In this document: one piece after another, positions 10,591 through 18,828 of the stretch
How the letters are laid out: the number at the start of each line of letters is the position of its first letter
Numbering within the stretch: position 1 is the stretch's first letter
Position numbers and translations under genes: made by a program
Origin: Rubneribacter badeniensis
GTDB taxonomy: Bacteria; Actinomycetota; Coriobacteriia; Coriobacteriales; Eggerthellaceae
Assembly: GCF_002899695.1 (NCBI RefSeq)
Contig: NZ_PPEL01000003.1
Span: forward strand, 1 to 64,000
Reading direction: 5' to 3'
Length of the DNA: 64,000 nucleotides
Notes under the pieces: generated by a model
What the model saw: only the letters and a program-made list of their open reading frames with translations
The model's database searches: none
What the model was told of the DNA's origin: nothing

Positions 10591-11472
10591 TCACGCACCG
10601 CGAGCGAATGCGGGGACGGCGCGGGCCGCCTCGTAGCCCTTCTCGTACAAGCGCTCGAGGCGCGCCGGATCCCTCGTGAGGGTGTCCGCGCCGCAGCAGT
10701 CGTCGGGAGCGACCACGAGCGCGCGCCCTTCGCGCTCGAGTTCCAGCGCGCGGGCCACCCCGAGGTTGTAGCGAGCCGCGCGCCCGCGCAGGGCCTCGGC
10801 AGCGCGCGGGAAGCGCCGGCGCAGCATCCGGTAGGCGAAGCGGTCGCGCTTGAACGAGCGCAGGTAGGAGCGCGGGCGCGTGAGCACGACCACCACGCGC
10901 GCGCAGCCCTCGGCGAAGGCGCGCGCAAGGGGCACGGGGTCGGCGATGCCGCCGTCGAAGTACGTGCCGCCCTCCCACCGGCAAGGGCGGCACACCACGG
11001 GAATGCCGCTCGAGGCCTTGAGGATGCCGAAGTCGTCGCGCCTGAGGTCGGCCTTTCGGAAGTACACGGCCTTCCCCGCCAAAGCGTCGGTGGCCACCAC
11101 GACGAGGGCGGCGGGGTTCGCGAGCAGCGCGTCGTAGTCGAGCGGGTACTCGCCGTCGGAGTTAGACAGCACCGAGTACACGTAGTCCAGATCGAGGTAG
11201 GACCCCTTCGTCACGAGGTTGCGCACGCTCATGTACTCTTTGCGCTGCGGGTACTCCGTGTAGAACAGCCGGTTGCGCCCGCGCTGCCCGGCCAGATACG
11301 CCACCATGTTGCCGCTGCCGGCCGACACGCCCAGGCACACGTCGAACGAAACGCCCTCGTCGAGGCAGCGGTCGAGCACGCCGGCGCCGAACGCGCCGCG
11401 CAGGCCCCCTCCCACGTCGATGACGCCGACGCGGTCGGCTCGGGGGCGGTCTTTCGGTGTCGATACGTTCAT
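10591..11472 (-). CDS. Patatin-like phospholipase family protein (RssA-like)
   Basis: Predicted serine lipid acyl hydrolase. From the ATG at 11470-11472 the product has 293 residues. It carries the oxyanion-hole glycine loop GGGLRGAFGAGVL, the nucleophile elbow GVSAG (GXSXG) near residue 50, and the dyad motif DGGIADP near residue 170: the full Ser-Asp patatin signature. No signal peptide is seen, so it is probably cytoplasmic. A longer reading frame extends upstream to 12294 but overlaps the ECF sigma gene on the other strand and is discarded. It is convergent with the tRNA transcript and divergent from the sigma factor. Confidence 0.88.
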   Translation of the reverse strand: MNVSTPKDRPRADRVGVIDVGGGLRGAFGAGVLDRCLDEGVSFDVCLGVSAGSGNMVAYLAGQRGRNRLFYTEYPQRKEYMSVRNLVTKGSYLDLDYVYSVLSNSDGEYPLDYDALLANPAALVVVATDALAGKAVYFRKADLRRDDFGILKASSGIPVVCRPCRWEGGTYFDGGIADPVPLARAFAEGCARVVVVLTRPRSYLRSFKRDRFAYRMLRRRFPRAAEALRGRAARYNLGVARALELEREGRALVVAPDDCCGADTLTRDPARLERLYEKGYEAARAVPAFARGA

Positions 11473-11737
11473 CGCGAGGTCCCAACGGTCGAAGGAGGAT
11501 CGGCACCGATGCTGCCGCACGGCCCCGAGACGACGGCGCGACGCCGAAGGGGCGGCGCGCAGGGTGTCGCAGGATATGGTAGCCTCGCCACAAGGCGCGG
11601 CGGCAAGCTGAGCGGAAGCGGTTGCCGCCGCGTTTCCCGGACGTTTCCGAACCGGTCGGCGAAGCGGCCCGCAGATTCCGGAGGAAGTGCAACAAATTCC
11701 CCCGTGAAACCGTGTTGGGCGCGAAAGGAGAGAAGCC

Positions 11738-12442
11738 ATGGATCCAGCTTGCGAAACGTTCGGCCGGACGGCAGCGCGCGGCCCCGCGCCCTCCCCTCGC
11801 GCCGTCTCGAGCACGCCGCGTCCGGCACCGCCCGGACCGGCGGCCACCCCGGCCCGCTTTCCGCACCCCGCACGCGCCGAAAGGGCAGCCCGCGCCGCCG
11901 CGGCGAAACCCGACGGCGAAGCGGCGGGGCCGAGGGGCGCGGAAAGCCTCTCGGCCGCCGAGGTGGAGGCCGCCGTCAGCCGCTGGGGAGATACGGTGCT
12001 GCGCCTGGCGAGAAGCCGCATGGGCAACGCCGCCGACGCGGAGGACGTGTTCCAAACCGTGTTCTTGCGCCTGTTCCAGTCGGGAGCGCGGTTCGCGGAC
12101 GACGAGCACGCCAAGGCGTGGCTTCTGCGCGTGACCGCGAACTGCTGTAACGACGCGCACCGCGCCCCGTGGAGGCGGCGCCGCTCGGCGATCGACGAGG
12201 ACGCGCTGTCCTCGATCCCGGCGCCCGAGGAGAGCGGCGAGGAGGACGAGCGCCTCGATCGGCTCGACGCCGCCCTCGCACGGCTTTCCGGCAAGCAGCG
12301 CGCAGCCGTGCACCTGCACTACTTCGAAGGCTACTCCACCGACGAGGTGGCGAAGATCACCGGGGAGCGCCCGGCCACCGTCCGCTCCCACCTCCACCGC
12401 GCGCGCAAGGCCCTTCGCATCGAGTTAGGAGGACGATCATGA
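11738..12442 (+). CDS. ECF-type RNA polymerase sigma factor
   Basis: Group IV sigma-70 family protein, 234 aa, with a ribosome-binding site AAGGAG before the ATG. Region 2 contains DAEDVFQTVFLRLFQ around residues 100-115, and region 4 is a helix-turn-helix (SGKQRAAVHLHYFEGY...VRSHLHRARKAL) near residues 185-230. The first ~70 residues are a Pro/Ala/Arg-rich disordered extension that ordinary ECF factors lack. The stop overlaps the next start by 4 bp (ATGA at 12439-12442), so the two products are translationally coupled. That implies the partner is the cognate regulator. Confidence 0.93.
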   Translation: MDPACETFGRTAARGPAPSPRAVSSTPRPAPPGPAATPARFPHPARAERAARAAAAKPDGEAAGPRGAESLSAAEVEAAVSRWGDTVLRLARSRMGNAADAEDVFQTVFLRLFQSGARFADDEHAKAWLLRVTANCCNDAHRAPWRRRRSAIDEDALSSIPAPEESGEEDERLDRLDAALARLSGKQRAAVHLHYFEGYSTDEVAKITGERPATVRSHLHRARKALRIELGGRS

Positions 12443-14199
12443 ACGAAAAGGAGTTCCGAGAGCGCTACGCGGCGCTGCAAGCGCGCACCGCCGTCTCGCC
12501 CGAGCTGAGGGAATCGACGGTCAAGCGCGTTGTTCGCGACAGCCGAAGGAACCGATTCCGATCGGCCGCGCCGCATAAACGACCCGCAGAGCGCTTCGCA
12601 GCGAAGCGCTGGGGCGCGGCGGCGGCCTGCCTGCTGGTCAGTGCACTCGCCGTCGCGGGAACCCCGACCTTCGCAAGCCTTCTGCAAGGCGAGAAAGACA
12701 AACCGGGCATCGCGCTCGACGAGGCCGCTGCGAGAAGCGGGTTCTCCGTCCGGGCCTACGCCAGCGACGGCAGGGCGGCCCTCTCCCCCGGCGAGGGCGA
12801 CATCGTCGTGTTCGACCGCAACATGGGCTACCGCCTGATCGGCGGCGACGACTACCGGGCGAGCGGATTCTTCTCCGGTTGCCTGTTCCACGTGGAAGGC
12901 GAGGGAATCGCGCGCGTGCAGGCCAATCTGACAGGCGGCGCGCTGTACCGAACCACGTTCGAGAGCCCTCCCGACGCGAGCAGCGAGCGGTCGCGCGAGC
13001 TTGCGGGCTGGAAGCCCACCTCGCGCGGCACGGGCACCTACTACGGCGGCTACGACTTGGTGATGGCGCAAACGGTGGACGGGCAGTCGAAAGTCGGGCT
13101 CACGAAGCTTCTGGGATCCACCATCGACGTGAACGCCCAAGACGATCCGGGCATCGCGGACGGCTCCACCCTATTCGGATTCTGGACGAACGAAGGGGAC
13201 GCGCCCGAAGAGATCCCCGCCGTGGACGATCCGCTGTCGTTTCTGGTGGACCGCTTCGAAGGGCAGCGGCTCACGGTCACCGTCACGTTCGAGGACGGAC
13301 GCACATCAACCCAGGTGATCGAGCTGCATGTGGGAACGTTTCGCACCGAGCGCGAAGAGAACGGCGCTGCAGAGGTGACCGCCGAGCGCGCATCGGAGGA
13401 GGATGTCGAGCGCGGGGAGGCCATGAAATCGCTTTACGGAGAGGTGGTCGAAGTCGACGACGGAGCCTTCCCGCTTCCGCTCGAGGACGCCAACAACTAC
13501 GCGGACAAAGTGCTGCCGCCCAGCATGATAGAGCGCCGAGACAGCCTGGTGCGCGCCATGCGCGAGGGAAGCGATGGTCTCGAGGACGCGATCCTGGCCG
13601 AGGAGTCCCTCGTGGACGCCGACGCTGCGCTTTCCTTCGACAGCCCCTGGGAGGATTACGCCACCGGCGAGGCGGGAACGTCGCAACTTGAAATGCGCGA
13701 CGTGTCCGTGGAGACGTTCGACACCCTGCCCGAGGGAACCGACCTCGCCTCGTTCGTGTACGTCGAAGACGGATGGCTGGGCAACTTCGCCTATATGGAC
13801 AAATGCGCCCGCGAGGTGTGGGGCTATGGGCACAACGACGACGGCACGCTCTCGGGCGGCGAATACCGCTTCGCCCTCGTCTCGGTCACCGTGCGCAATC
13901 CAAGTGACGAAGCGGTTCAACTTTGGCCTAAACTCCTGTTCGAACTGGCCGTGCGCCACGACGACGGCACCTACGACGTCGCCGTCGGCGGCTACGACCT
14001 CGATTTCACGGCCAGCGGCGACGTTTCGACCTTGGAGGGCCATCCCCAAGCCATCGTGTTGGCCCCGGGCGGCGAGACGCGCATCTCCCTTTTGCGCGCG
14101 GCGCCCGCGAGCGCCTTGGCCGACGAGGGGCTGTGCCTCATCCCGAGCCGCACGTCCGGCTCCGATCAGGCAGCCTTCAAGCTTGCGGCCCAAGAATAG
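12439..14199 (+). CDS. Membrane-anchored protein coupled to the ECF sigma factor (candidate anti-sigma or sensor)
   Basis: 586 residues from the ATG overlapping the sigma stop codon. A basic cytoplasmic N-terminus of ~55 residues, the size of a minimal sigma-binding region, is followed by one hydrophobic segment (WGAAAACLLVSALAVAGTP). The remaining ~510 residues should be extracytoplasmic; they are acidic, with alternating strands (e.g. LTVTVTFEDGRTSTQVIEL) suggesting beta-rich domains. This topology fits a transmembrane anti-sigma factor or RsgI/DUF4179-like sensor. I see no zinc-type HxxxCxxC anti-sigma motif, so the anti-sigma role rests on coupling and topology. A terminator follows at 14208. 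Confidence 0.75.
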   Translation: MNEKEFRERYAALQARTAVSPELRESTVKRVVRDSRRNRFRSAAPHKRPAERFAAKRWGAAAACLLVSALAVAGTPTFASLLQGEKDKPGIALDEAAARSGFSVRAYASDGRAALSPGEGDIVVFDRNMGYRLIGGDDYRASGFFSGCLFHVEGEGIARVQANLTGGALYRTTFESPPDASSERSRELAGWKPTSRGTGTYYGGYDLVMAQTVDGQSKVGLTKLLGSTIDVNAQDDPGIADGSTLFGFWTNEGDAPEEIPAVDDPLSFLVDRFEGQRLTVTVTFEDGRTSTQVIELHVGTFRTEREENGAAEVTAERASEEDVERGEAMKSLYGEVVEVDDGAFPLPLEDANNYADKVLPPSMIERRDSLVRAMREGSDGLEDAILAEESLVDADAALSFDSPWEDYATGEAGTSQLEMRDVSVETFDTLPEGTDLASFVYVEDGWLGNFAYMDKCAREVWGYGHNDDGTLSGGEYRFALVSVTVRNPSDEAVQLWPKLLFELAVRHDDGTYDVAVGGYDLDFTASGDVSTLEGHPQAIVLAPGGETRISLLRAAPASALADEGLCLIPSRTSGSDQAAFKLAAQE

Positions 14200-14207
14200 C
14201 CTACAGG

Positions 14208-14250
14208 AGAAGGCGGGACGAGGGAACCCCGTTCCCCGTCCCGCCTTCTT
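14208..14250 (+). terminator. Terminator after the ECF sigma operon
   Basis: 13-bp perfect stem AGAAGGCGGGACG / CGTCCCGCCTTCT with a 16-nt loop, ending in TT, 9 bp past the stop codon at 14199. Confidence 0.8.
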
Positions 14251-14323
14251 CCCAAGAACGCGACGATCCCCAGACGCTCGCGGCGGATGGTCGGATCCGA
14301 AACGCGCCTCCCCTCCTCGCGTA

Positions 14324-14360
14324 GCGAAGCGCCCGCAGGCACGTCCTGCGAGCGCTTCGC
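14324..14360. other. Strong hairpin between convergent transcription units
   Basis: GCGAAGCGC and GCGCTTCGC enclose CGCAGG/CCTGCG around a CACGT loop, so 15 of 16 stem positions pair. It lies between the convergent ECF operon and the ABC permease gene. There is no T-run on either strand, so it may be a structural element or a repeat rather than a standard terminator. Confidence 0.6.
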
Positions 14361-14456
14361 ATGGTGGTGCCGAACGCAGCGGCGGCCAGAATCAAGGCGT
14401 GCTTGGCACGTCCTGCGGATGCCTCGCGCGCCGAACGCCCAACGCCCCGGTGCGCG

Positions 14457-16565
14457 TCACTTGCCCGTGAAAGCGAGCTTGCGGGCGCCGAAAAACGTCA
14501 CCGCGAAGTACGCGCCGTACACGGCAAGGAAGCACGCGGCGCACACGAGGGCTGTCTCGGCGATGTCGAGGTGTCCGAACACCGCCACCACGTCGGTGAC
14601 CACCGCAAGCGCGCAGCACGAATGCGCCACGGCCAACGCGAGCGGGAACAGGAAGTACACGAGCACCTGCACGAAGATCGAGCCGGAGATCATCCCTTCG
14701 GGCGCGCCGAGCTTGCGCAGAAGCCCGTAGCGCGGCGCGCTGTCGGACGCTTCGGAGAGCTGTTGGATGGCCAGTATCGCCGCGCACGCCACCACCAGCA
14801 CGAACCCCAGGTAGATGGCCAGGTACGACACCACCGTGGACAACCCGATGCTCTGATCGAGCACCTCGGTGCGCGTCATCGACAGCGTCACGGGCCAGGT
14901 GTTCGGTTCGCTCGTCTCCGCCACGGCCTCAACCATCTCGCCGAACGCCGCCTCGTCCGCATCCGTGGCGCACTGCACGTTCAGCAGGGTTTGGATGATG
15001 GCCGCACCCTCGGGCACCGCGTCGTCGGGCACCGCGATCGCGCCCGTGTTCAGAGGGAAGGGGGTGGTCTGCAGCGAGTCACCATGGAAAGACGTCAGCT
15101 TGAGCGACCGACCGCCCACCTCAAGCGTCGTGCCCCGCTCCACGGCCCGCTCGTAGAACCCGCGCGTGATGTCGGAGTCGCTGAACACGGCGCACTCGCC
15201 CTCCCCCAGCGAAAGCGCGGGCTTGCCGGCCAGCTCGAGCGCGGCGTTCACCTGCGACAGGCGCATCACGCACACCGGGTACACCTCGTAGCCGTCGTTC
15301 ACGCTCGAGCCGGCGAAGTCGGAAAGGGCAAGGCCGCTCGCCTCCTCCACGTCGCCCATCGTCAGGCCGTCGTCGGGATCCACGAGGAAGTCCACCTGCG
15401 CCGCCCCCTCCACGAGCGCGTCGAAGTCGCCCGCGCCGAGCGTGCGCGCGCTCGCGCGCAGACCGGCAGCGGCATCCCAGCCCTGCTCCTCGGCGAATTC
15501 GCCGAATCCTCCCAAGTCGGCGGGCACATAGCCCGTCTCGGAGGTGTAGGCGCCGAAGCTCGTGGACACGGTGGCGCTGTAGGCCGTGCTCGCCTCGATC
15601 GAACCCACGAGCGCGTTGCGCATGCCGATGCCGCCGCACACGCTCGTGATGGCCAGAAACAGCACGAGGCACACGATGGAAAGCGACGCGAACGTCGTGT
15701 TCACCTTGGAGTTCAACTGCCGCAGCGTGAACATGGCAAGCCCGCTCAAGTAAAGGGGCTTCACCATCTGCACAAGCTTCAGCAGAAAGCCCGAGAGTGC
15801 GTAGAAGAACAGCACCGTGCCCACGCACACGAGCACTGTGGCGGCAGCGAACTGAGGCGACGGCTCCATGAGCCCGTTGTCGATGAGCAGCTTGTACGAC
15901 ACGCCGATGATAGCGACCGACGCTGCGAACAGCGCGAGCGAAAGCGGCAGGTTGGTCAGCTTCATGTCCTCGCTCGCGCGCTCCGCCTGCAAAAGGTCGA
16001 TGAGCTTCGCCCGCGCCACCGTGCGCGCGTTCAGCACGGCCGCGATCACGAAGATGGCGGCGAACACAGCCACCGTCTGCACGAGCGCGTCGGCCGAGAA
16101 CACGAACGCGAACCCGGCGGCATCGGCCACGTCAGCTTGGAACAGGGCCGAGGTCACATAGAGCAGCAGCTGCGACAACCCGAAACCCACGAGCAGACCC
16201 ACCGCAAGCGATGCCGCGCCCACGATGAGCGATTCGAGCGCGACAATCTTCACCACGTCACCCGTGCGCATGCCCAGCATGAGGTACAGGCCGAACTCCT
16301 TCTTGCGCCGCCGGATGAGAAAGCGGTTCGCGTACACCACCAAAAACACGAGCACGAACGCGACGAACGCCGACACGCCGCCGATGATCATGCCCAGAAG
16401 GTCGAACATCCTATCCTGCGTCTCCGAGAACGCGAGCACCCCCTGCTGCGCCGTCATGGAGTTGAACGCGTAGAACACCGCCACGCCGAGCATGACAGTG
16501 AGGAAGTACACGCCGAAGTCCGAAACGGACTTGCGGACGTTGCCGAAGGCGATCTTAGCGAGCAT
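14457..16565 (-). CDS. FtsX-like ABC transporter permease (BceB-like)
   Basis: Membrane component of a peptide- or lipid-directed exporter. The ATG at 16563-16565 (MLAKIAFGNVRKS) gives 702 residues. One membrane helix near the N-terminus, groups of helices in the first ~330 residues, a large extracytoplasmic domain (~residues 340-590), and FtsX-like helices at the C-terminus match the BceB/MacB-type arrangement. Its start overlaps the end of the ATPase gene by 11 bp, so the two are coupled. A two-component system lies directly upstream and diverges, the usual context of bacitracin/antimicrobial-peptide detoxification modules. The substrate is not known. Confidence 0.9.
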   Translation of the reverse strand: MLAKIAFGNVRKSVSDFGVYFLTVMLGVAVFYAFNSMTAQQGVLAFSETQDRMFDLLGMIIGGVSAFVAFVLVFLVVYANRFLIRRRKKEFGLYLMLGMRTGDVVKIVALESLIVGAASLAVGLLVGFGLSQLLLYVTSALFQADVADAAGFAFVFSADALVQTVAVFAAIFVIAAVLNARTVARAKLIDLLQAERASEDMKLTNLPLSLALFAASVAIIGVSYKLLIDNGLMEPSPQFAAATVLVCVGTVLFFYALSGFLLKLVQMVKPLYLSGLAMFTLRQLNSKVNTTFASLSIVCLVLFLAITSVCGGIGMRNALVGSIEASTAYSATVSTSFGAYTSETGYVPADLGGFGEFAEEQGWDAAAGLRASARTLGAGDFDALVEGAAQVDFLVDPDDGLTMGDVEEASGLALSDFAGSSVNDGYEVYPVCVMRLSQVNAALELAGKPALSLGEGECAVFSDSDITRGFYERAVERGTTLEVGGRSLKLTSFHGDSLQTTPFPLNTGAIAVPDDAVPEGAAIIQTLLNVQCATDADEAAFGEMVEAVAETSEPNTWPVTLSMTRTEVLDQSIGLSTVVSYLAIYLGFVLVVACAAILAIQQLSEASDSAPRYGLLRKLGAPEGMISGSIFVQVLVYFLFPLALAVAHSCCALAVVTDVVAVFGHLDIAETALVCAACFLAVYGAYFAVTFFGARKLAFTGK

Positions 16566-17412
16566 GGGGCACCGCCCCCTCGCTCTGCGCGGCGTGCGCG
16601 GCTGCGTCCCGCTCCCCTTCGCCCTGATCATCGCTCATGCTGGCCACCACCTCGACGATGCGATGGCGAAACGCCGACCGGTCCGCGCCGCGGCGGCGCA
16701 GCTCCCCGAAAAGGCGGCCGTCCTTGATGAAGATGACGCGTCCGCAATAGCTCGCCGACACCGCATCGTGCGTGACCATGAGGATGGTGGCTCCGCGCGC
16801 GTTGAGCGCTTCGAGCGATTCGAGCAGCGCGGCCGCCGACCGGGAGTCGAGTGCGCCCGTCGGCTCGTCGGCCAGCACGAGGTGCGGGCGCGTCACCGTG
16901 GCGCGCGCGGCCGCCACGCGCTGGCGTTGGCCGCCCGACATCTGGAAAGGCCGCTTGTCCAGCACGTCCTCGATGCCGAGGACGCGCGCCGCCTCGCGCA
17001 CGCGTCCGTCGATCTCGCGCGCGGAAACGTGCTGGATGGTAAGCGCGAGCGCGATGTTCTCGTAAGCCGTGAGCGTGTCGAGCAGGTTCGCGTCTTGAAA
17101 GATGAACCCGAGGTCGTCGCGCCTGAAGTCGCTGAGCTGCCGCCCTCGCAGATCGGTGACCGTCCGACCGCCGATGACGATCTGACCGCTCGAAGGCTTG
17201 TCGATGGTGGCGAGGCAGTTCAGAAGCGTCGACTTTCCCGAACCCGACGGGCCCATGATCGCCGCGAACTCCCCTTCCGCCACCGCGAAGCTCACCCGGT
17301 CGAGCGCTTGCGTGACGCTCGCCTCCGACCGCTTGCGCCCGCTCGCACCGTAGCGCTTGCTCACGTTGCGCACCTCCACCACCGTCGTCGCGCCATGCGT
17401 CGCGTTTCCCAT
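16555..17412 (-). CDS. ABC transporter ATP-binding protein (BceA-like)
   Basis: ATPase of the exporter whose permease follows. The 285-residue product starts at the ATG 17410-17412 after AAGGAGG. It shows Walker A GPSGSGKST, Q-loop FIFQDANLL, signature MSGGQRQRVA, Walker B HLVLADEPTGALD and the switch MVTHD. This MacB/LolD/BceA-type subclass pairs with FtsX-like permeases. The C-terminal ~30 residues are a charged extension after the usual end. Regulation is probably by the divergent two-component system through sites in 17413-17977. Confidence 0.93.
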   Translation of the reverse strand: MGNATHGATTVVEVRNVSKRYGASGRKRSEASVTQALDRVSFAVAEGEFAAIMGPSGSGKSTLLNCLATIDKPSSGQIVIGGRTVTDLRGRQLSDFRRDDLGFIFQDANLLDTLTAYENIALALTIQHVSAREIDGRVREAARVLGIEDVLDKRPFQMSGGQRQRVAAARATVTRPHLVLADEPTGALDSRSAAALLESLEALNARGATILMVTHDAVSASYCGRVIFIKDGRLFGELRRRGADRSAFRHRIVEVVASMSDDQGEGERDAAAHAAQSEGAVPHAR

Positions 17413-17977
17413 GCATGCCTCCTTCTGGTATTCGCGCAACGGAAAGACGAGGGCTCCGTCACGCTCTCGCGAGGCGTACGTCAGCCTCGCCTTTTTTCTC
17501 CGAGCACAGCGGAAACCTCGCCCCACTGCACGCTCCCTGTCGCTTGCTTCAGTCTAGGGGGCCGACCTTACGCCCCCAGCGCGCCTTCCTTGCGATTGCC
17601 TTACGAAGCGAAGGAGACTGGAAGGGAATGCGGAGGAGCGGAAGCTGCGTTCCAAAGCGGCTGCCTGGCGAGAAACGACCGCTTTCGGAACCTTGCCGCG
17701 CTTCCGCATCCCGCCATGAAGCGCTTCCCGGCGTTTCGATGCGAACGATCAGGCGCTTGAGCGAGCGGATGGGTGCGCCCCGGCGAAACCGCACGTCGAG
17801 TTTTCCGAATTCGGTCATTTCTCGCCAAACGAGGGCGCTGCGGCGCACCCCTTCTGCCCTCCATGCGCCGCACCCCCGCGAGCCACCTTGCGACCTCCTT
17901 ACGTCTGCGCGAACCCTGCGAGAACCGATGCGAAGATGTGGCATAATGTGGCATAAAGCGAGGGAAGGAGGCCGCGG
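17413..17977. promoter_or_regulatory. Divergent control region between the ABC exporter and the two-component system
   Basis: 565 bp without a gene. It holds a 16-bp motif TGGCGAGAAAYGACCG twice in opposite orientations (17666-17681 forward, 17812-17827 reverse, one mismatch), good candidates for response-regulator binding. An imperfect dyad runs 17649-17693. Just before the regulator start is a tandem 10-bp repeat ATGTGGCATA (17936-17945, 17946-17955) containing CATAAT, a likely -10. In the leader of the exporter, 17469-17500 forms GCGAGGC/GCCTCGC followed by CTTTTTTC on the plus strand, a terminator-like hairpin antisense to the exporter mRNA. Confidence 0.6.
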
Positions 17978-18826
17978 ATGGCGCTGGGCGGGTTCGGCAT
18001 GGTGGACGAGCATCTGCGCGACAAGCGCATCCTCGTCGTGGACGACGAGCGCGATCTGGCCAGCATGGTGGCCGCCATCCTGCGCGGAGCGGGATTCGCC
18101 CGCGTCGATGTCGCGCATTCGGGCGAGGAGGCGCTCGCGGCCCTCGACGGACGCCCCGTCCGCAGCCGTCCCGCCAACCCCCAGGAGCACGGCGGCCTTC
18201 GACCGGCCCCTTCCAGCCGCGTCACCTCTTCCGGGAACTCGACGAGCTGCGAGCACGGCGCCTCCGAAAGCGCGTACCAACTGTTCGTGCTCGACGTCAT
18301 GATGCCCGGCATGGACGGCTTCGAGCTGCTCACGCGCCTGCGCGAGCGCCCCGCGTACACACGCGCGCCCGTCGTGTTCCTCACCGCGAAAGACGAGCCC
18401 TTCGACCGCGTGAGCGGCCTCTCGCTCGGCGCGGACGACTACATCGCGAAGCCCTTCCTGCCCCAGGAGCTCGTGCTGCGCGCAACCGCGGTGCTGCGTC
18501 GCTGCTACGCCGAGGAGAGCCCCTTGCTCGAGCTGGACGCGTGCCGCGTGAACCTCGCCACCGCGGAGGTGCTGCGCGCCGATGGCGAGACGGCGCTGCT
18601 CACCGCCAAGGAGCACGAGATCTTGAGCGTGCTCGCGCGCAACGCCGGACGCATCGTCACCATCGACTCTTTGTGCGAGGCGTGCTGGGGCACCTCGTTC
18701 GGCTACGAGAACTCGCTCATGGCGCACATCCGCCGTCTGCGCGAGAAGATCGAAGCGAACCCGTCGAAGCCCGCTTCGCTCGTCACCGCGCGCGGCCTGG
18801 GCTACAAGCTCGTGAAGCGCGGCTAG
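17978..18826 (+). CDS. OmpR/PhoB-family response regulator with an insertion in the receiver domain
   Basis: Cytoplasmic transcription factor controlled by the downstream kinase. ATG with GGAAGGAGG upstream; 282 aa. Receiver: acidic pair in ILVVDDE (residues 22-23), phospho-acceptor Asp106 in FVLDVMMPGMDG, Thr136 in FLTAKDE and Lys158 in YIAKPF. The C-terminal winged helix includes SLMAHIRRLREKIEAN and GLGYKLV. Between helix 2 and strand 3 (residues ~60-98) lies an unusual Pro/Ser/Gly/Arg-rich insertion of about 38 residues. The reading frame and both flanks remain intact, so it looks like a tolerated loop rather than a frameshift. The kinase start follows at 18829. Confidence 0.93.
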   Translation: MALGGFGMVDEHLRDKRILVVDDERDLASMVAAILRGAGFARVDVAHSGEEALAALDGRPVRSRPANPQEHGGLRPAPSSRVTSSGNSTSCEHGASESAYQLFVLDVMMPGMDGFELLTRLRERPAYTRAPVVFLTAKDEPFDRVSGLSLGADDYIAKPFLPQELVLRATAVLRRCYAEESPLLELDACRVNLATAEVLRADGETALLTAKEHEILSVLARNAGRIVTIDSLCEACWGTSFGYENSLMAHIRRLREKIEANPSKPASLVTARGLGYKLVKRG

Positions 18827-18828
18827 CC

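Noticed and set aside
10591-12294. 567-codon version of the patatin-like gene
   Set aside because: Its upstream half overlaps the ECF sigma gene on the opposite strand; patatin motifs begin right after the ATG at 11472.
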